Of a stretch of 64,000 bases of DNA, positions 8,628 through 17,350 are shown one piece after another. The first letter of the stretch is position 1; each line of letters starts with the position of its first letter. Position numbers and translations under genes: made by a program. The DNA comes from Mucilaginibacter xinganensis (GTDB taxonomy: Bacteria > Bacteroidota > Bacteroidia > Sphingobacteriales > Sphingobacteriaceae). Under the pieces are notes generated by a model. That model did no database searches. It saw only the letters and a list, made by a program, of their open reading frames with translations, and was not told where the DNA came from. The DNA lies in contig NZ_CP022743.1 of assembly GCF_002257585.1 (NCBI RefSeq), positions 1-64,000 of the forward strand, given 5' to 3'.

Positions 8628-10178
8628 TTAAAGCTTTATTTCCTCGTCTTTGCCTGAGAAGAAATGGAACTCAGTGATCTGGTAAGCAGGGTTGCTTTTA
8701 ACCTTTATCCACTGGCTATACTTTAAAAACCATTTCATCTGGCGGTTTATAAAGCCTTGTTTAATGTAGGCTTCAATATATGGGTGAACAGTAAGTGTAA
8801 TGTTCTTTTCGTTTTGCTCTACCAATATGTAATTAAAGTTGGTTTCAATATCATCAAGCAACAAAATTGTTGGCCTTATGGTACCGGTACCATTACAAGT
8901 AGGGCAAACTTCGCTGGTAACAATGTTCATTTCAGGGCGTACCCGCTGGCGGGTTATTTGTACCAGTCCAAATTTACTTGGCGGTAAAATAGTATGCTTG
9001 GCCCTGTCGTGCGCCATTTCACCACGTAAATAATCAAACAGATCTTTACGGTTATTTGGCTTGTGCATATCAATAAAATCGATAACCACAATGCCGCCCA
9101 TATCGCGCAGCCTTAGCTGGCGGGCAATTTCTTTGGCCGCTTCTTTGTTGACCTGGAAAGCATTTTCTTCCTGGTTCTCTTTGCTGGCAGTGCGGTTTCC
9201 GCTGTTTACGTCAATAACATGCAGCGCTTCCGTATGTTCAATAACCAAATAAGCTCCACCGGCAAGGTTTACAGTCTTTCCAAAAGCACCTTTAATTTGC
9301 TTGTCAATGCCATAATGTTCAAATATAGGAACACTATTTTTGTGGAACTTTACTATACTCTCCAGGTCTGGCGATATTTCATGAACGTAGGAGCGAACCT
9401 CTTCGAACATGCTGTTATCGTTCACATAAATGTGCTGAAAATCGGGATTTAGAATATCGCGCAATAACGTTGAAGTACGGTCAATTTCACCCAGTGCTTT
9501 TTTAGCAGGCTCGATAGACGGCAGACGCGTAATGAAAGCTTCCCACTTTGATACCAGATCAAGCAGGTCCTTTTGCATTTCCGCAACGCCTTTCCCTTCA
9601 GAAACCGTACGTATAATTACACCAAAGTGCTTTGGCTTAATGCTTTCAACTATTTTACGCAGCCGGTTACGCTCGGTGTTACTCTTTATCTTTTTTGAGA
9701 TAGAGATAACTTCCGAAAACGGCACCAATACTACATATCGCCCGGCTATAGATATATCTGAACTTAAACGGGGGCCTTTTGTTGAAATAGGCTCCTTGGC
9801 TATCTGTACAGGTATAAGCTGATTTTTAGATAATAACTCAGAGATTTTACCCCCTTTATTAATATCACTCTCCAGCTTAAAGTTATCTAAAAGCTTTGAC
9901 TGATATCCCCCGCTACGTACTTGCTTGGTCAGCTTAAGCAGGCTTTGTACCTGCGGGCCAAGATCAAGGTAATGCAAAAAGGCATCTTTCTCATATCCTA
10001 CATCAACAAAAGCAGCATTTAACCCTGGCATTATCTTTTTGATACGGCCAAGGTAAATATCACCAACAGTATAATTATTGCTGGTTTGCTCTTTATGAAG
10101 TTCTACAAGCTGTTTGTCCTGTAATAATGCAATAGTAGTCCCGCTGGGGGATGAATCGATAATTAATTCTTTTATCAA
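8628..10178 (-). CDS. rng: Ribonuclease G (Rne/Rng family)
   Basis: An endoribonuclease of the RNase E/G family, acting in rRNA maturation and mRNA decay. The 516-residue protein opens with an S1-type region (YTVGDIYLGRIKKIMPGLNAAFVDVG), then the catalytic part with the metal-binding VIDVNSGN and VVIDFIDMH segments. A zinc-link motif CPTCNGTG (CxxC) follows, then a short C-terminal domain. It lacks the long disordered tail of RNase E, so RNase G is the better name. It is the last gene of an operon with HU, a TPR protein and an mS38-like peptide, ending at a strong hairpin. Confidence 0.95.
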   Translation of the reverse strand: MIKELIIDSSPSGTTIALLQDKQLVELHKEQTSNNYTVGDIYLGRIKKIMPGLNAAFVDVGYEKDAFLHYLDLGPQVQSLLKLTKQVRSGGYQSKLLDNFKLESDINKGGKISELLSKNQLIPVQIAKEPISTKGPRLSSDISIAGRYVVLVPFSEVISISKKIKSNTERNRLRKIVESIKPKHFGVIIRTVSEGKGVAEMQKDLLDLVSKWEAFITRLPSIEPAKKALGEIDRTSTLLRDILNPDFQHIYVNDNSMFEEVRSYVHEISPDLESIVKFHKNSVPIFEHYGIDKQIKGAFGKTVNLAGGAYLVIEHTEALHVIDVNSGNRTASKENQEENAFQVNKEAAKEIARQLRLRDMGGIVVIDFIDMHKPNNRKDLFDYLRGEMAHDRAKHTILPPSKFGLVQITRQRVRPEMNIVTSEVCPTCNGTGTIRPTILLLDDIETNFNYILVEQNEKNITLTVHPYIEAYIKQGFINRQMKWFLKYSQWIKVKSNPAYQITEFHFFSGKDEEIKL

Positions 10179-10287
10179 TTGCTACTCCATTTCTTAAAGC
10201 GGTTATAAAACCGCACGTTAATAAGTGGGTAAAAAACAAATTTGCCCGTTAAACATAAACAGGAATTATAAGCAGGGGTTAAAATGC

Positions 10288-10377
10288 TTATTTTTTCTTA
10301 TGTCTGTTTTTTCTTAAACGTTTTTTACGTTTATGAGTAGCCATTTTGTGTCTTTTACGTTTTTTACCGCTCGGCAT
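10288..10377 (-). CDS. Very small basic AURKAIP1/COX24 (mS38-like) protein
   Basis: A 29-residue ORF beginning MPSGKKRKRHKMATHKRKK and ending in KKK. More than half the residues are K, R or H. The sequence matches the Bacteroidota AURKAIP1/COX24 domain-containing protein, a relative of mitochondrial ribosomal protein mS38, so it is probably a small-subunit ribosomal protein. It sits between the TPR gene and rng in the same direction, 21 bases after the TPR stop codon. It is too short for most gene callers. The identification rests on the whole-length motif; ribosomal location here is inference. Confidence 0.88.
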   Translation of the reverse strand: MPSGKKRKRHKMATHKRKKRLRKNRHKKK

Positions 10378-10398
10378 AATAATTATTTTTATTTGTGA

Positions 10399-11274
10399 TT
10401 AATTCTTTAATTCTTTAATGTATTCATCAATGCGCTGGTTAAATGCCGGATCGGGCATCATCTCTTTACATTTCTGATAAGCTTCAATAGCTTCCTTCTT
10501 TTGCCCTAACTGCTTATAGCTTTCTGCAAGGTAAAAATAAGGTTCAACTTCGGCTTTTTGTGCAATTATGGTTTTAAACCGCGCAACAGCCTTTTCATAC
10601 TGGCCCGATTTCATTGCGAATAAACCAAGGCTTAAATTCGCGTTCCTGTTATTCGGGTCCTGTTTTACAACATCAAGCAACAACATGATCCCCTGCATTG
10701 GCGAACCTCCGTCAGGATCAGTAATGCCTAAGCTGGTTTGGTTTACATAAGCAACACCTAAGCCGGCTTTAGCATCAAGATTGGACGGATCAAGCTTTAC
10801 AGCATTTTTATAACTTGCAATTGCATTGGTTACAAAAGCGGGCTGCGAAGCGGTATCCTGTGTTAATTTGTAGGCATCATTAAATCGGCTGCCTGCATTT
10901 TTCCACTCTTCAAACTTGTTCTCCTGCTGGGCCACAGCCTGGTAATAAAATGCTGCCGGTGCCGGTTGATTTACATCGTCCCACAACTTAGCCAGCTTTT
11001 TTTGTAAATTAACCTTATCTCCTTCAGCAGTTGCTTTCTGTAACTGACTTTCAAGATCATTTACTTGGGAAGATAATGCAGCACCAATTAAAACTTTCGC
11101 TGCCGCTGATACTACGGTTACATCTACCTTACTAACCGCCTGGTTTTTGACAGCCGGCGCATTGGCGTGGCCGTCATCCTCCTTGTGCTTAATTAGCCCT
11201 TTAACAGGCATAAAAAACAAAACGCCCATAATGATAAAAACTATTATAATTACGACTATTTGTTTTTTATGCAT
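10399..11274 (-). CDS. Membrane-anchored tetratricopeptide repeat protein
   Basis: A 291-residue protein with one N-terminal transmembrane helix (IVVIIIVFIIMGVLFFMPV), a short Ala/Val-rich linker and a region of TPR units. The repeat-type segments include NAIASYKNAVKLDPSNLDAK, GLFAMKSGQYEKAVARFKTI and AESYKQLGQKKEAIEAYQKC. It likely faces the periplasm and works as a scaffold. It lies 11 bases after the HU gene and precedes the mS38-like peptide and rng. The conserved grouping with ribosome and RNA genes hints at a housekeeping role, but no specific function can be assigned. Confidence 0.85.
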   Translation of the reverse strand: MHKKQIVVIIIVFIIMGVLFFMPVKGLIKHKEDDGHANAPAVKNQAVSKVDVTVVSAAAKVLIGAALSSQVNDLESQLQKATAEGDKVNLQKKLAKLWDDVNQPAPAAFYYQAVAQQENKFEEWKNAGSRFNDAYKLTQDTASQPAFVTNAIASYKNAVKLDPSNLDAKAGLGVAYVNQTSLGITDPDGGSPMQGIMLLLDVVKQDPNNRNANLSLGLFAMKSGQYEKAVARFKTIIAQKAEVEPYFYLAESYKQLGQKKEAIEAYQKCKEMMPDPAFNQRIDEYIKELKN

Positions 11275-11285
11275 TGCTCAATAAA

Positions 11286-11579
11286 TTATTTGGTGATCTT
11301 GTTACCAGTTCTAACTTTATCAACAAAAGTTTTTGCTGGCTTAAAGCTTGGAACAAAATGTTCCGGAATAATAATGGCAGTATTTTTAGAAATATTACGT
11401 GCTGTTTTCTTCGCTCTTTTCTTCACAACAAAACTTCCAAAACCTCTTACATAAACGTTTTCGCCATCCACCATTGAGGATTTTACTACTTTAAAAAACG
11501 CCTCAACAGTTTCCTGAACGTCAACTTTCTCAATACCTGTCTTGGACGAGATTTCAGTTATAATTTCTGCCTTAGTCAT
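11286..11579 (-). CDS. HU/IHF-family DNA-binding protein
   Basis: A 97-residue histone-like protein that bends and compacts DNA as a dimer. It shows the family layout: helical N-terminus (MTKAEIITEISSKTGI), the signature strand region (VYVRGFGSFVVKKRAKKTARNI) and the DNA-contact arm (TAIIIPEHFVPSFKPAKTF). Length is standard. It is the first gene of the HU-TPR-mS38-rng operon, preceded by a TACTTTTG -7 box at 11631-11638. Whether it is HU or an IHF subunit cannot be decided from sequence alone. Confidence 0.95.
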   Translation of the reverse strand: MTKAEIITEISSKTGIEKVDVQETVEAFFKVVKSSMVDGENVYVRGFGSFVVKKRAKKTARNISKNTAIIIPEHFVPSFKPAKTFVDKVRTGNKITK

Positions 11580-11630
11580 ATCTGCTTTTTCTTTTATTTA
11601 TTATACTATTACTTAACTGATTTGGGGTTG

Positions 11631-11638
11631 CAAAAGTA
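11631..11638 (-). promoter_or_regulatory. -7 box of the HU operon promoter
   Basis: TACTTTTG on the minus strand matches the Bacteroidota -7 consensus TAnnTTTG exactly. The predicted start of transcription is near 11625, giving a leader of about 45 bases before the HU ATG. No clear -33 TTTG is visible. Confidence 0.6.
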
Positions 11639-11744
11639 TCTTTTTATTACTAAAGATTGAAATAATTCGCTGTTTTTTTTTATTACAGGCTGTATTTCAG
11701 TTCAAAGGCAAAAAAAATGCTATAAAATGACCTCTGATCGTCAT

Positions 11745-11752
11745 TACTTTTG
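11745..11752 (+). promoter_or_regulatory. -7 box of the mutY promoter (possibly leaderless)
   Basis: TACTTTTG matches TAnnTTTG exactly. It ends 7 bases before the chosen mutY ATG, so the transcript would start at or next to the start codon. It is divergent from the HU promoter about 110 bp away. Confidence 0.5.
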
Positions 11753-11758
11753 CAACCG

Positions 11759-12805
11759 ATGAATTTCAATAACGAACTGGTACACTGGTATCAGCAAAAT
11801 AAACGCGATCTGCCCTGGCGCAACACCACCGATGCTTATACAATTTGGCTTTCGGAAATTATTTTACAGCAAACACGTGTGGAACAGGGGCTACCATACT
11901 TTAATCGCTTCCTGGAGAATTACCCTGATGTTGGCAGCTTCGCCGCTGCCAGCGAAGATGAAATTTTAAAACTATGGCAGGGGCTGGGCTATTATTCCCG
12001 GGGGCGCAATATGCTCAAAACCGCTATTATGGTAAAGGAAGTTTATGATAGTAAATTCCCGCAAAACTATGATCAGCTTATAAAGCTTAAAGGTATTGGT
12101 GAATACACTGCTGCTGCCATCGCCTCCTTTTCGTCTAACGAGGCGAAGGCCGTGGTTGACGGAAATGTTTACCGCGTTATAGCCCGTTACCTCGGCATTG
12201 CCGAACCCATCAACAGCACAACAGGCAAAAAGATATTCCAGCAAACCGCAAACGATTTGCTTAATAAGAAAAACCCGGCAATCCACAATCAGGCTATGAT
12301 GGAGCTGGGCGCGATAATTTGCAAGCCGAAGAACCCCGCTTGCGGAATTTGCCCGGTACGCACCGACTGTTATGCCTTTACCCATAATGCAACTAATAGT
12401 CTCCCGGTAAAGCTTAACAAGGTTAAAGTGCGCGAACGGTATCTGAATTACTTTTTAATTACTGATAGCGATAAAGTACTGGTAAATAAGAGAAACCAAT
12501 CAGATATTTGGGCAAACATGTATGATTTGCCCTTAGTTGAGACCACATCATTAATGGACCCGGGTGAATTATTGCGCCTCCCTATGGTCACTGATTTTTT
12601 TGGTAATAATGTCGAAGTAACAGAAATTTCGCCCATAAAAAAACATGTGCTTACCCATCAGCGGCTTTATGTGAGGCTTATAAAAATACAAAATATGCCG
12701 TCAAAATTACAGGAACAATGGTTTTACACCCCGGTGGAAGAACTTAAGAAATTAGCTGTACCCAAAATCATATTTATATTTTTAAAAAATATTTTTAATT
12801 TGTAA
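11759..12805 (+). CDS. mutY: A/G-specific adenine DNA glycosylase MutY
   Basis: MutY removes adenine mispaired with 8-oxoguanine. A TTG-initiated reading is possible at 11750, but the ATG at 11759 (MNFNNELVHWYQQNKRDLPW) matches family N-termini, giving 348 residues. Key residues are catalytic E33 (SEIILQQTRV), the helix-hairpin-helix LKGIGEYTAAA, catalytic D134 (VVDGNVYRV) and an iron-sulfur cluster C188-x6-C195-x2-C198-x5-C204. A C-terminal NUDIX-like 8-oxoG recognition domain follows. It is followed by ssb after 28 bases. Confidence 0.96.
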   Translation: MNFNNELVHWYQQNKRDLPWRNTTDAYTIWLSEIILQQTRVEQGLPYFNRFLENYPDVGSFAAASEDEILKLWQGLGYYSRGRNMLKTAIMVKEVYDSKFPQNYDQLIKLKGIGEYTAAAIASFSSNEAKAVVDGNVYRVIARYLGIAEPINSTTGKKIFQQTANDLLNKKNPAIHNQAMMELGAIICKPKNPACGICPVRTDCYAFTHNATNSLPVKLNKVKVRERYLNYFLITDSDKVLVNKRNQSDIWANMYDLPLVETTSLMDPGELLRLPMVTDFFGNNVEVTEISPIKKHVLTHQRLYVRLIKIQNMPSKLQEQWFYTPVEELKKLAVPKIIFIFLKNIFNL

Positions 12806-12833
12806 TATATTTTTTGTTGCTTTACAATATTAT

Positions 12834-13250
12834 ATGTCTGGCATTAACAAAGTTATATTAGTGGGGCACCTGGGTAAAGATCCCGAGGCCCGTTCATTGG
12901 AAGGAGGGGTTTCTGTAGTAAGTTTCCCCCTGGCAACTTCCGAAAGTTTTAATAAGGATGGCCGTAAGGTTGAACAAACTGAGTGGCACAATATTGTTAT
13001 GTGGAGAGGGCTTGCCGATGTGGCTGCAAAATTTTTACAAAAAGGTAAGCTTGTTTACATTGAAGGTAAGCTTCGAACCCGTTCATTTGAAGATAAAGAA
13101 GGAATAAAAAAATATACTACAGAAGTGGTTGCTGAAAACTTTACGTTGTTGGGACGCAAAACAGATTTTGAAAATGACGGCATGGCGGCAGTAAAAGCTT
13201 TGACAAAAGCAACAGACGGGGTAGCCGATGTAAACAACCTGCAACTTTAA
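12834..13250 (+). CDS. ssb: Single-stranded DNA-binding protein
   Basis: A 138-residue protein with an N-terminal OB-fold typical of SSB (MSGINKVILVGHLGKDPEAR, then TEWHNIVMWRGLADVAAKFLQKG and YIEGKLRTRSFEDKEG). It coats single-stranded DNA in replication and repair. The C-terminal region is short and ends VADVNNLQL rather than the usual acidic DDDIPF-like tail that recruits partners. It may therefore be an accessory SSB paralogue rather than the main replicative one. It lies 28 bases after mutY and is closed by a strong terminator. Confidence 0.93.
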   Translation: MSGINKVILVGHLGKDPEARSLEGGVSVVSFPLATSESFNKDGRKVEQTEWHNIVMWRGLADVAAKFLQKGKLVYIEGKLRTRSFEDKEGIKKYTTEVVAENFTLLGRKTDFENDGMAAVKALTKATDGVADVNNLQL

Positions 13251-13271
13251 ACCAATTATAAACCTTTAATT

Positions 13272-13304
13272 AAAAAAGCCACAAGTTTATCTCGTGGCTT
13301 TTTT
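13272..13304 (+). terminator. Intrinsic terminator after ssb
   Basis: A perfect 11-bp stem AAAAAAGCCAC / GTGGCTTTTTT with an 11-base loop ends in six T residues, about 20 bases after the ssb stop. It lies between convergent genes and its symmetry could let it work both ways. Confidence 0.85.
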
Positions 13305-13382
13305 GTTAAGTTTTGAAAGACGGCTTATTGTACCAGCAAGTGAAGTTGTAGAAACCCTCCTTTGGCGATAATAAACCGTTTA

Positions 13383-15572
13383 CTATCTCCCTCCCGGAGG
13401 GCAGTGCTCTTTTAAATACTGCGTGTACAACGTGCGTAAGTGCTGGCTGGTGCCCGGCCCCTCATAAATGCCATGAGAACGGTTAGGGTACGACATCAAC
13501 TGGAACTGCCTGTTGTATTTAACCAGCTCATTGATCAGCATTTCTGCGTTTTTGTAATGAACATTGTCATCGCCGGTACCATGTACATATAATAAATTAC
13601 CGCGCAGGTTTTTAGCATAAGTGATAGGTGAGCCTTTGATAAATACTTCGCGGCTTTCATCATCAACAGGCACCCCCATGTAGCGCTCCTGGTAAATATT
13701 ATCATAAGTTAACTGCCAGCCCACAGCTGCAACCGCTATTCCCGTTTTATATATTTCGGGATGCTGGAACATCAAATTAAGTGTGCATGAGCCACCACCG
13801 CTCCATCCCCAAACTGCTACGCGGGTTGAATCGACAAACGGCCATTTCAGGATCTCCTTTGCGCCCATTGCCTGGTCTTCAATATTCACTATCCCTATTT
13901 TTTTATAGATAGATTTACGCCATTCAGCTCCTTTTGGCGCGGGCGTTCCGCGGTTATCAAGCGAGATATAGATATATCCGTCATCGGCCATGTTGCCAAC
14001 ATACTCGCCGTTCATGCCCGATCCGTAGCTATCTGTAACCGTAGCGCCGGCTGGCTCGCTGTAAACATAAAATACAACCGGATACTTTTTCGCAGGGTCA
14101 AAGTTGGTTGGTTTCACCATCCATCCATCCATTTCAACACCATCAACGGTTTTCACTTTAAAAAATTCAGGCTTGTTTTTCGCATCCTGGTTTAGCTTAA
14201 TAACAGTTCCGCCCAGGTGTTTGTGATCCGGCAGACTTATAACTTCGCTTTGGTAAGGGGTGTAAATGTTCGAGAAATTATGCAGCCCTATTTTTCCATT
14301 TGGCGAAATTTCATAGCCGTGCGTTCCCGGTTCATCCATTGGGGTAACCCGCTCAGCTTTTCCGCCGGTTAGCTTTATGCGGTACAGGTATCTTTGCGTA
14401 GCATTATCAGGCGATGCTAAAAAGTAGATATAGCCATTTGCTTCGTCAACAAGGTTAAGTGACTCAACGTCATAGTTACCCTTTGTAATAAGCGTTTCCT
14501 TACCGTCACGGTCAATTTTTGAGATATGCCTCCAGCCGTCTTTCTCGCTGATCCATAAAAAGTCTTTCCCTTTATTTATCCACTCCCATCCGGTTGGGTC
14601 GCCGCCATTCCAGCGCGATTTACCATCTATCCAGGCTTTATCACTTTCGCTATGGATAACCCTTGCGGTGCCGTTTGAAACATTGGCGGTAAATACTTTG
14701 CTCTCCGTTTGTGCGCGGTTAAGTTGTTCCAGGATAATTTCGTTGGAGTTTGTTGTCCACTCCATCCGCGGGATATAATGCTGTATGGCATCGCCGGGAA
14801 TATTCATCCAGCTTATTTTACCGGTGCTAACATCAACAACGCCTATTTTGCATGAGCTAGGGTTTTCACCCGCAACCGGATATTCAACGGGAATAACGTA
14901 GGGATAAATAGAATCTGTAGTATTAAGCATCAAATACTTTTTGGTATTGGCTGCATTTATTTGCCAGTAAGCTATACTCCTGCTATCAGGCGACCAGCGG
15001 AAACCGTCGCGGCAATCAAACTCTTCTTCATAAGCCCAGTCAAAGGTCCCATTAATTAATGTTTGGCTGCCGTCAAAGGTCAACTGTTTAACAACGCCGG
15101 ATGCAAGATCTTCGGTAAAAATGTTATGCCCGCTAACGTAAGCGGCCTTTGTTCCATCAGGAGACAGCTTGGCAAACATTAATGAAGACACCGGCCTTGC
15201 AGCACCAATTTGCTTTAATGTTTTAGCAGCCAGGTCATAAACCCAGTAATCGCCGCGTGTATTATATCGCCAAACACGCGCTGTATTTGTAAATATCAGC
15301 ACCTTTTTACCATCATCAGACAGGAAAAAGTTGGCAACCTTCAAGGGGCTTTTGCCGGCAGGGGTAAGCATTTCTGTGCTTATCAAAACTATTTTTTTGG
15401 ATGCATCACGCGTATCCAATTCAACTATGCCATCTTTATCCGTCTGGCGATAATATTGATATCCGTCTGCCGCCCAGTGTGTTCTTCCGCGTTGTGCTGC
15501 TGCCGGCTGCGTTAACACCAGCGACAATAAAAAGACGGGAATTAGCTTTAAGTGGTAAATTTTAATATTCAT
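13383..15572 (-). CDS. Exported S9-family dipeptidyl peptidase (DPP IV type)
   Basis: A 729-residue prolyl-oligopeptidase-family serine peptidase with a signal peptide (to about AQRG). The N-terminal beta-propeller (about 40-470) contains the DPP IV substrate motif WAYEEEF. The C-terminal alpha/beta hydrolase domain carries GWSGGGS with nucleophile S591, an Asp in GTGDDNVH and a His in NRSHGIY. Such enzymes cleave dipeptides from the N-terminus of peptides in the periplasm. It stands alone, divergent from the beta-lactamase-fold gene. Confidence 0.94.
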   Translation of the reverse strand: MNIKIYHLKLIPVFLLSLVLTQPAAAQRGRTHWAADGYQYYRQTDKDGIVELDTRDASKKIVLISTEMLTPAGKSPLKVANFFLSDDGKKVLIFTNTARVWRYNTRGDYWVYDLAAKTLKQIGAARPVSSLMFAKLSPDGTKAAYVSGHNIFTEDLASGVVKQLTFDGSQTLINGTFDWAYEEEFDCRDGFRWSPDSRSIAYWQINAANTKKYLMLNTTDSIYPYVIPVEYPVAGENPSSCKIGVVDVSTGKISWMNIPGDAIQHYIPRMEWTTNSNEIILEQLNRAQTESKVFTANVSNGTARVIHSESDKAWIDGKSRWNGGDPTGWEWINKGKDFLWISEKDGWRHISKIDRDGKETLITKGNYDVESLNLVDEANGYIYFLASPDNATQRYLYRIKLTGGKAERVTPMDEPGTHGYEISPNGKIGLHNFSNIYTPYQSEVISLPDHKHLGGTVIKLNQDAKNKPEFFKVKTVDGVEMDGWMVKPTNFDPAKKYPVVFYVYSEPAGATVTDSYGSGMNGEYVGNMADDGYIYISLDNRGTPAPKGAEWRKSIYKKIGIVNIEDQAMGAKEILKWPFVDSTRVAVWGWSGGGSCTLNLMFQHPEIYKTGIAVAAVGWQLTYDNIYQERYMGVPVDDESREVFIKGSPITYAKNLRGNLLYVHGTGDDNVHYKNAEMLINELVKYNRQFQLMSYPNRSHGIYEGPGTSQHLRTLYTQYLKEHCPPGGR

Positions 15573-15665
15573 TTGGTCAGTTTTTAGCTTTATTTCAATT
15601 ATAAGTAATCCGGCTGTAAATTTGCCGTTAAATTAGTACTTTAAAGCCTGTAATAAATACCTGTA

Positions 15666-17198
15666 ATGAAAAAAATACTTCTATGTGCTGCTGGCCTTTT
15701 CAGCTGTGTAACGTTCACGTTTGCGCAGCATACTGACAGAAGTAAGTTTATAAAAGACAGCCTTGATTTTTACATCAACCGCTCCCTCACTAACTGGCGC
15801 ATCCCGGGCGCCGCTGTTTGTATTGTTAAAGACGGTAAAATTGTGCTGATGAAGGCCTATGGAATTAAAGAACTGGGGCTACCTGCACAAGTTGATGTAA
15901 ATACATTATTTATGATTGGCAGTAATACCAAAGCCTTTACAGCCACTGCGCTTGCCATGCTGCAAAATGATAAAAAGCTTTCGCTGGATGACAGGGTTAC
16001 CAAATACCTGCCGCAATTTAAACTGGCTGATAAACCAGCTGGCGAAATGACAGTAATCCGGGACCTACTCTGTCACCGGCTTGGTTTTCAGACCTTTCAG
16101 GGCGATTTCACCTTTTATAATACAAATTTAAGCCGGAGCGATGTAATGCAGCGTTTGGGCACCATAAAAGCGAAGTATCCGTTCCGTACCAAATGGGGCT
16201 ACACAAACGCAGCTTTTTTAACAGCAGGCGAGATTATTCCTGTAGTAACAGGCAAACCATGGGAAACTTATATTAAAGAAAATATTTTTGCCCCACTTGG
16301 CATGAACAATACGCTGGCGCTGAGCGCAGATATTCCAAAATCATTGAACAGAACGGTACCCCATACCTTAATTAACGGACGCCTGTCCCCTATCCCTTAC
16401 TGCCAGATAGACGGGCTTGCACCCGCAGGCGGCATAAGCTCCTCAATAAACGATATGAGTAAATGGGTACTTGCCTTGCTTAATGATGGTAAGGTAGGTG
16501 CGCGCCAGGTAATTCCTGCGGCTGCAATTAAAGCCACACGCGAAGCGCAGGACATTATGGGCCGGGTGAGTCATCCTGATGGTTCAACCAATTACGAACT
16601 TTATGCATTGGGGTGGATGATCCAGGATTATGCGGGCCATCACCTGGTAATGCATGACGGCGGCGTAAACGGATATCTGTCATCGGTAACACTGGTGCCC
16701 GAAGAACACTTGGGCATAATTGTATTGACCAACACCGACCAAAACAACTTTTTTGAAGCTTTGCGTTGGGAAATAATGGATGCTTATTTCAAAAAAACAT
16801 ACCGCGATTACAGCGAAACTTATCTTGCTGCTTTTAAAAATGATGCTTCAATAGAACAAGCCGCTGACAAAAAACTACGCGATTCCGTTGCCCTGAACCC
16901 CAAACCGGCCCTTTCGCCATCCAGTTATACAGGCAAGTATGAAAATACCCTTTATGGCAGCCTTACCATCACCCAAGGAGAAAACAATGACCTCGAGATC
17001 CGCTTTGAGCACCATCCTAAAATGTTTACTCATTTACAACCGCTTGGCGGCAACCGTTTTTACGCCACTTTTTCTGACCCGACTTTAGGAAAAGCTGTTT
17101 TTCCTTTTATGGTGCAAAACGGCACAGTAAAAGGAATTAGAATTAAAGTTGCAGATTTTGTAGAGATGGATCCTTATGATTTTACAAAGGTTCCCTAG
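15666..17198 (+). CDS. Exported beta-lactamase-fold serine hydrolase (class C-like)
   Basis: A 510-residue protein with a signal peptide (MKKILLCAAGLFSCVTFTFAQ) and a class C beta-lactamase/esterase domain. It has SxxK (SNTK, S86 and K89), YxN (Y179-T-N181) and an HDGG segment in place of KTG. A C-terminal beta domain (about 415-510, TGKYENTLYGSLTI...) resembles DUF3471. The family includes esterases, D-aminopeptidases and penicillin-binding-like enzymes, so antibiotic hydrolysis should not be assumed. It is divergent from the S9 peptidase, which may suggest shared peptide metabolism. Confidence 0.9.
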   Translation: MKKILLCAAGLFSCVTFTFAQHTDRSKFIKDSLDFYINRSLTNWRIPGAAVCIVKDGKIVLMKAYGIKELGLPAQVDVNTLFMIGSNTKAFTATALAMLQNDKKLSLDDRVTKYLPQFKLADKPAGEMTVIRDLLCHRLGFQTFQGDFTFYNTNLSRSDVMQRLGTIKAKYPFRTKWGYTNAAFLTAGEIIPVVTGKPWETYIKENIFAPLGMNNTLALSADIPKSLNRTVPHTLINGRLSPIPYCQIDGLAPAGGISSSINDMSKWVLALLNDGKVGARQVIPAAAIKATREAQDIMGRVSHPDGSTNYELYALGWMIQDYAGHHLVMHDGGVNGYLSSVTLVPEEHLGIIVLTNTDQNNFFEALRWEIMDAYFKKTYRDYSETYLAAFKNDASIEQAADKKLRDSVALNPKPALSPSSYTGKYENTLYGSLTITQGENNDLEIRFEHHPKMFTHLQPLGGNRFYATFSDPTLGKAVFPFMVQNGTVKGIRIKVADFVEMDPYDFTKVP

Positions 17199-17216
17199 CC
17201 GCTGAAAAATTATTAA

Positions 17217-17289
17217 GCAAACCAGCCAATTTTTACACTCCAGGGTAATAAAATCATACCAAAGCCTGGCGCTGAAAAGCTGGTTTTGC
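17217..17289 (+). terminator. Possible terminator hairpin after the serine hydrolase
   Basis: GCAAACCAGC (17217-17226) pairs with GCTGGTTTTGC (17279-17289), and an inner CCAGG/CCTGG pair can extend the fold. There is only a short T run, so this is a weak or structured terminator. Confidence 0.4.
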
Positions 17290-17350
17290 AGCAATTTAAT
17301 CTAAAAGAACACATAACCTATGTTTTTGCGTTAAGATATAAGATATCAAA

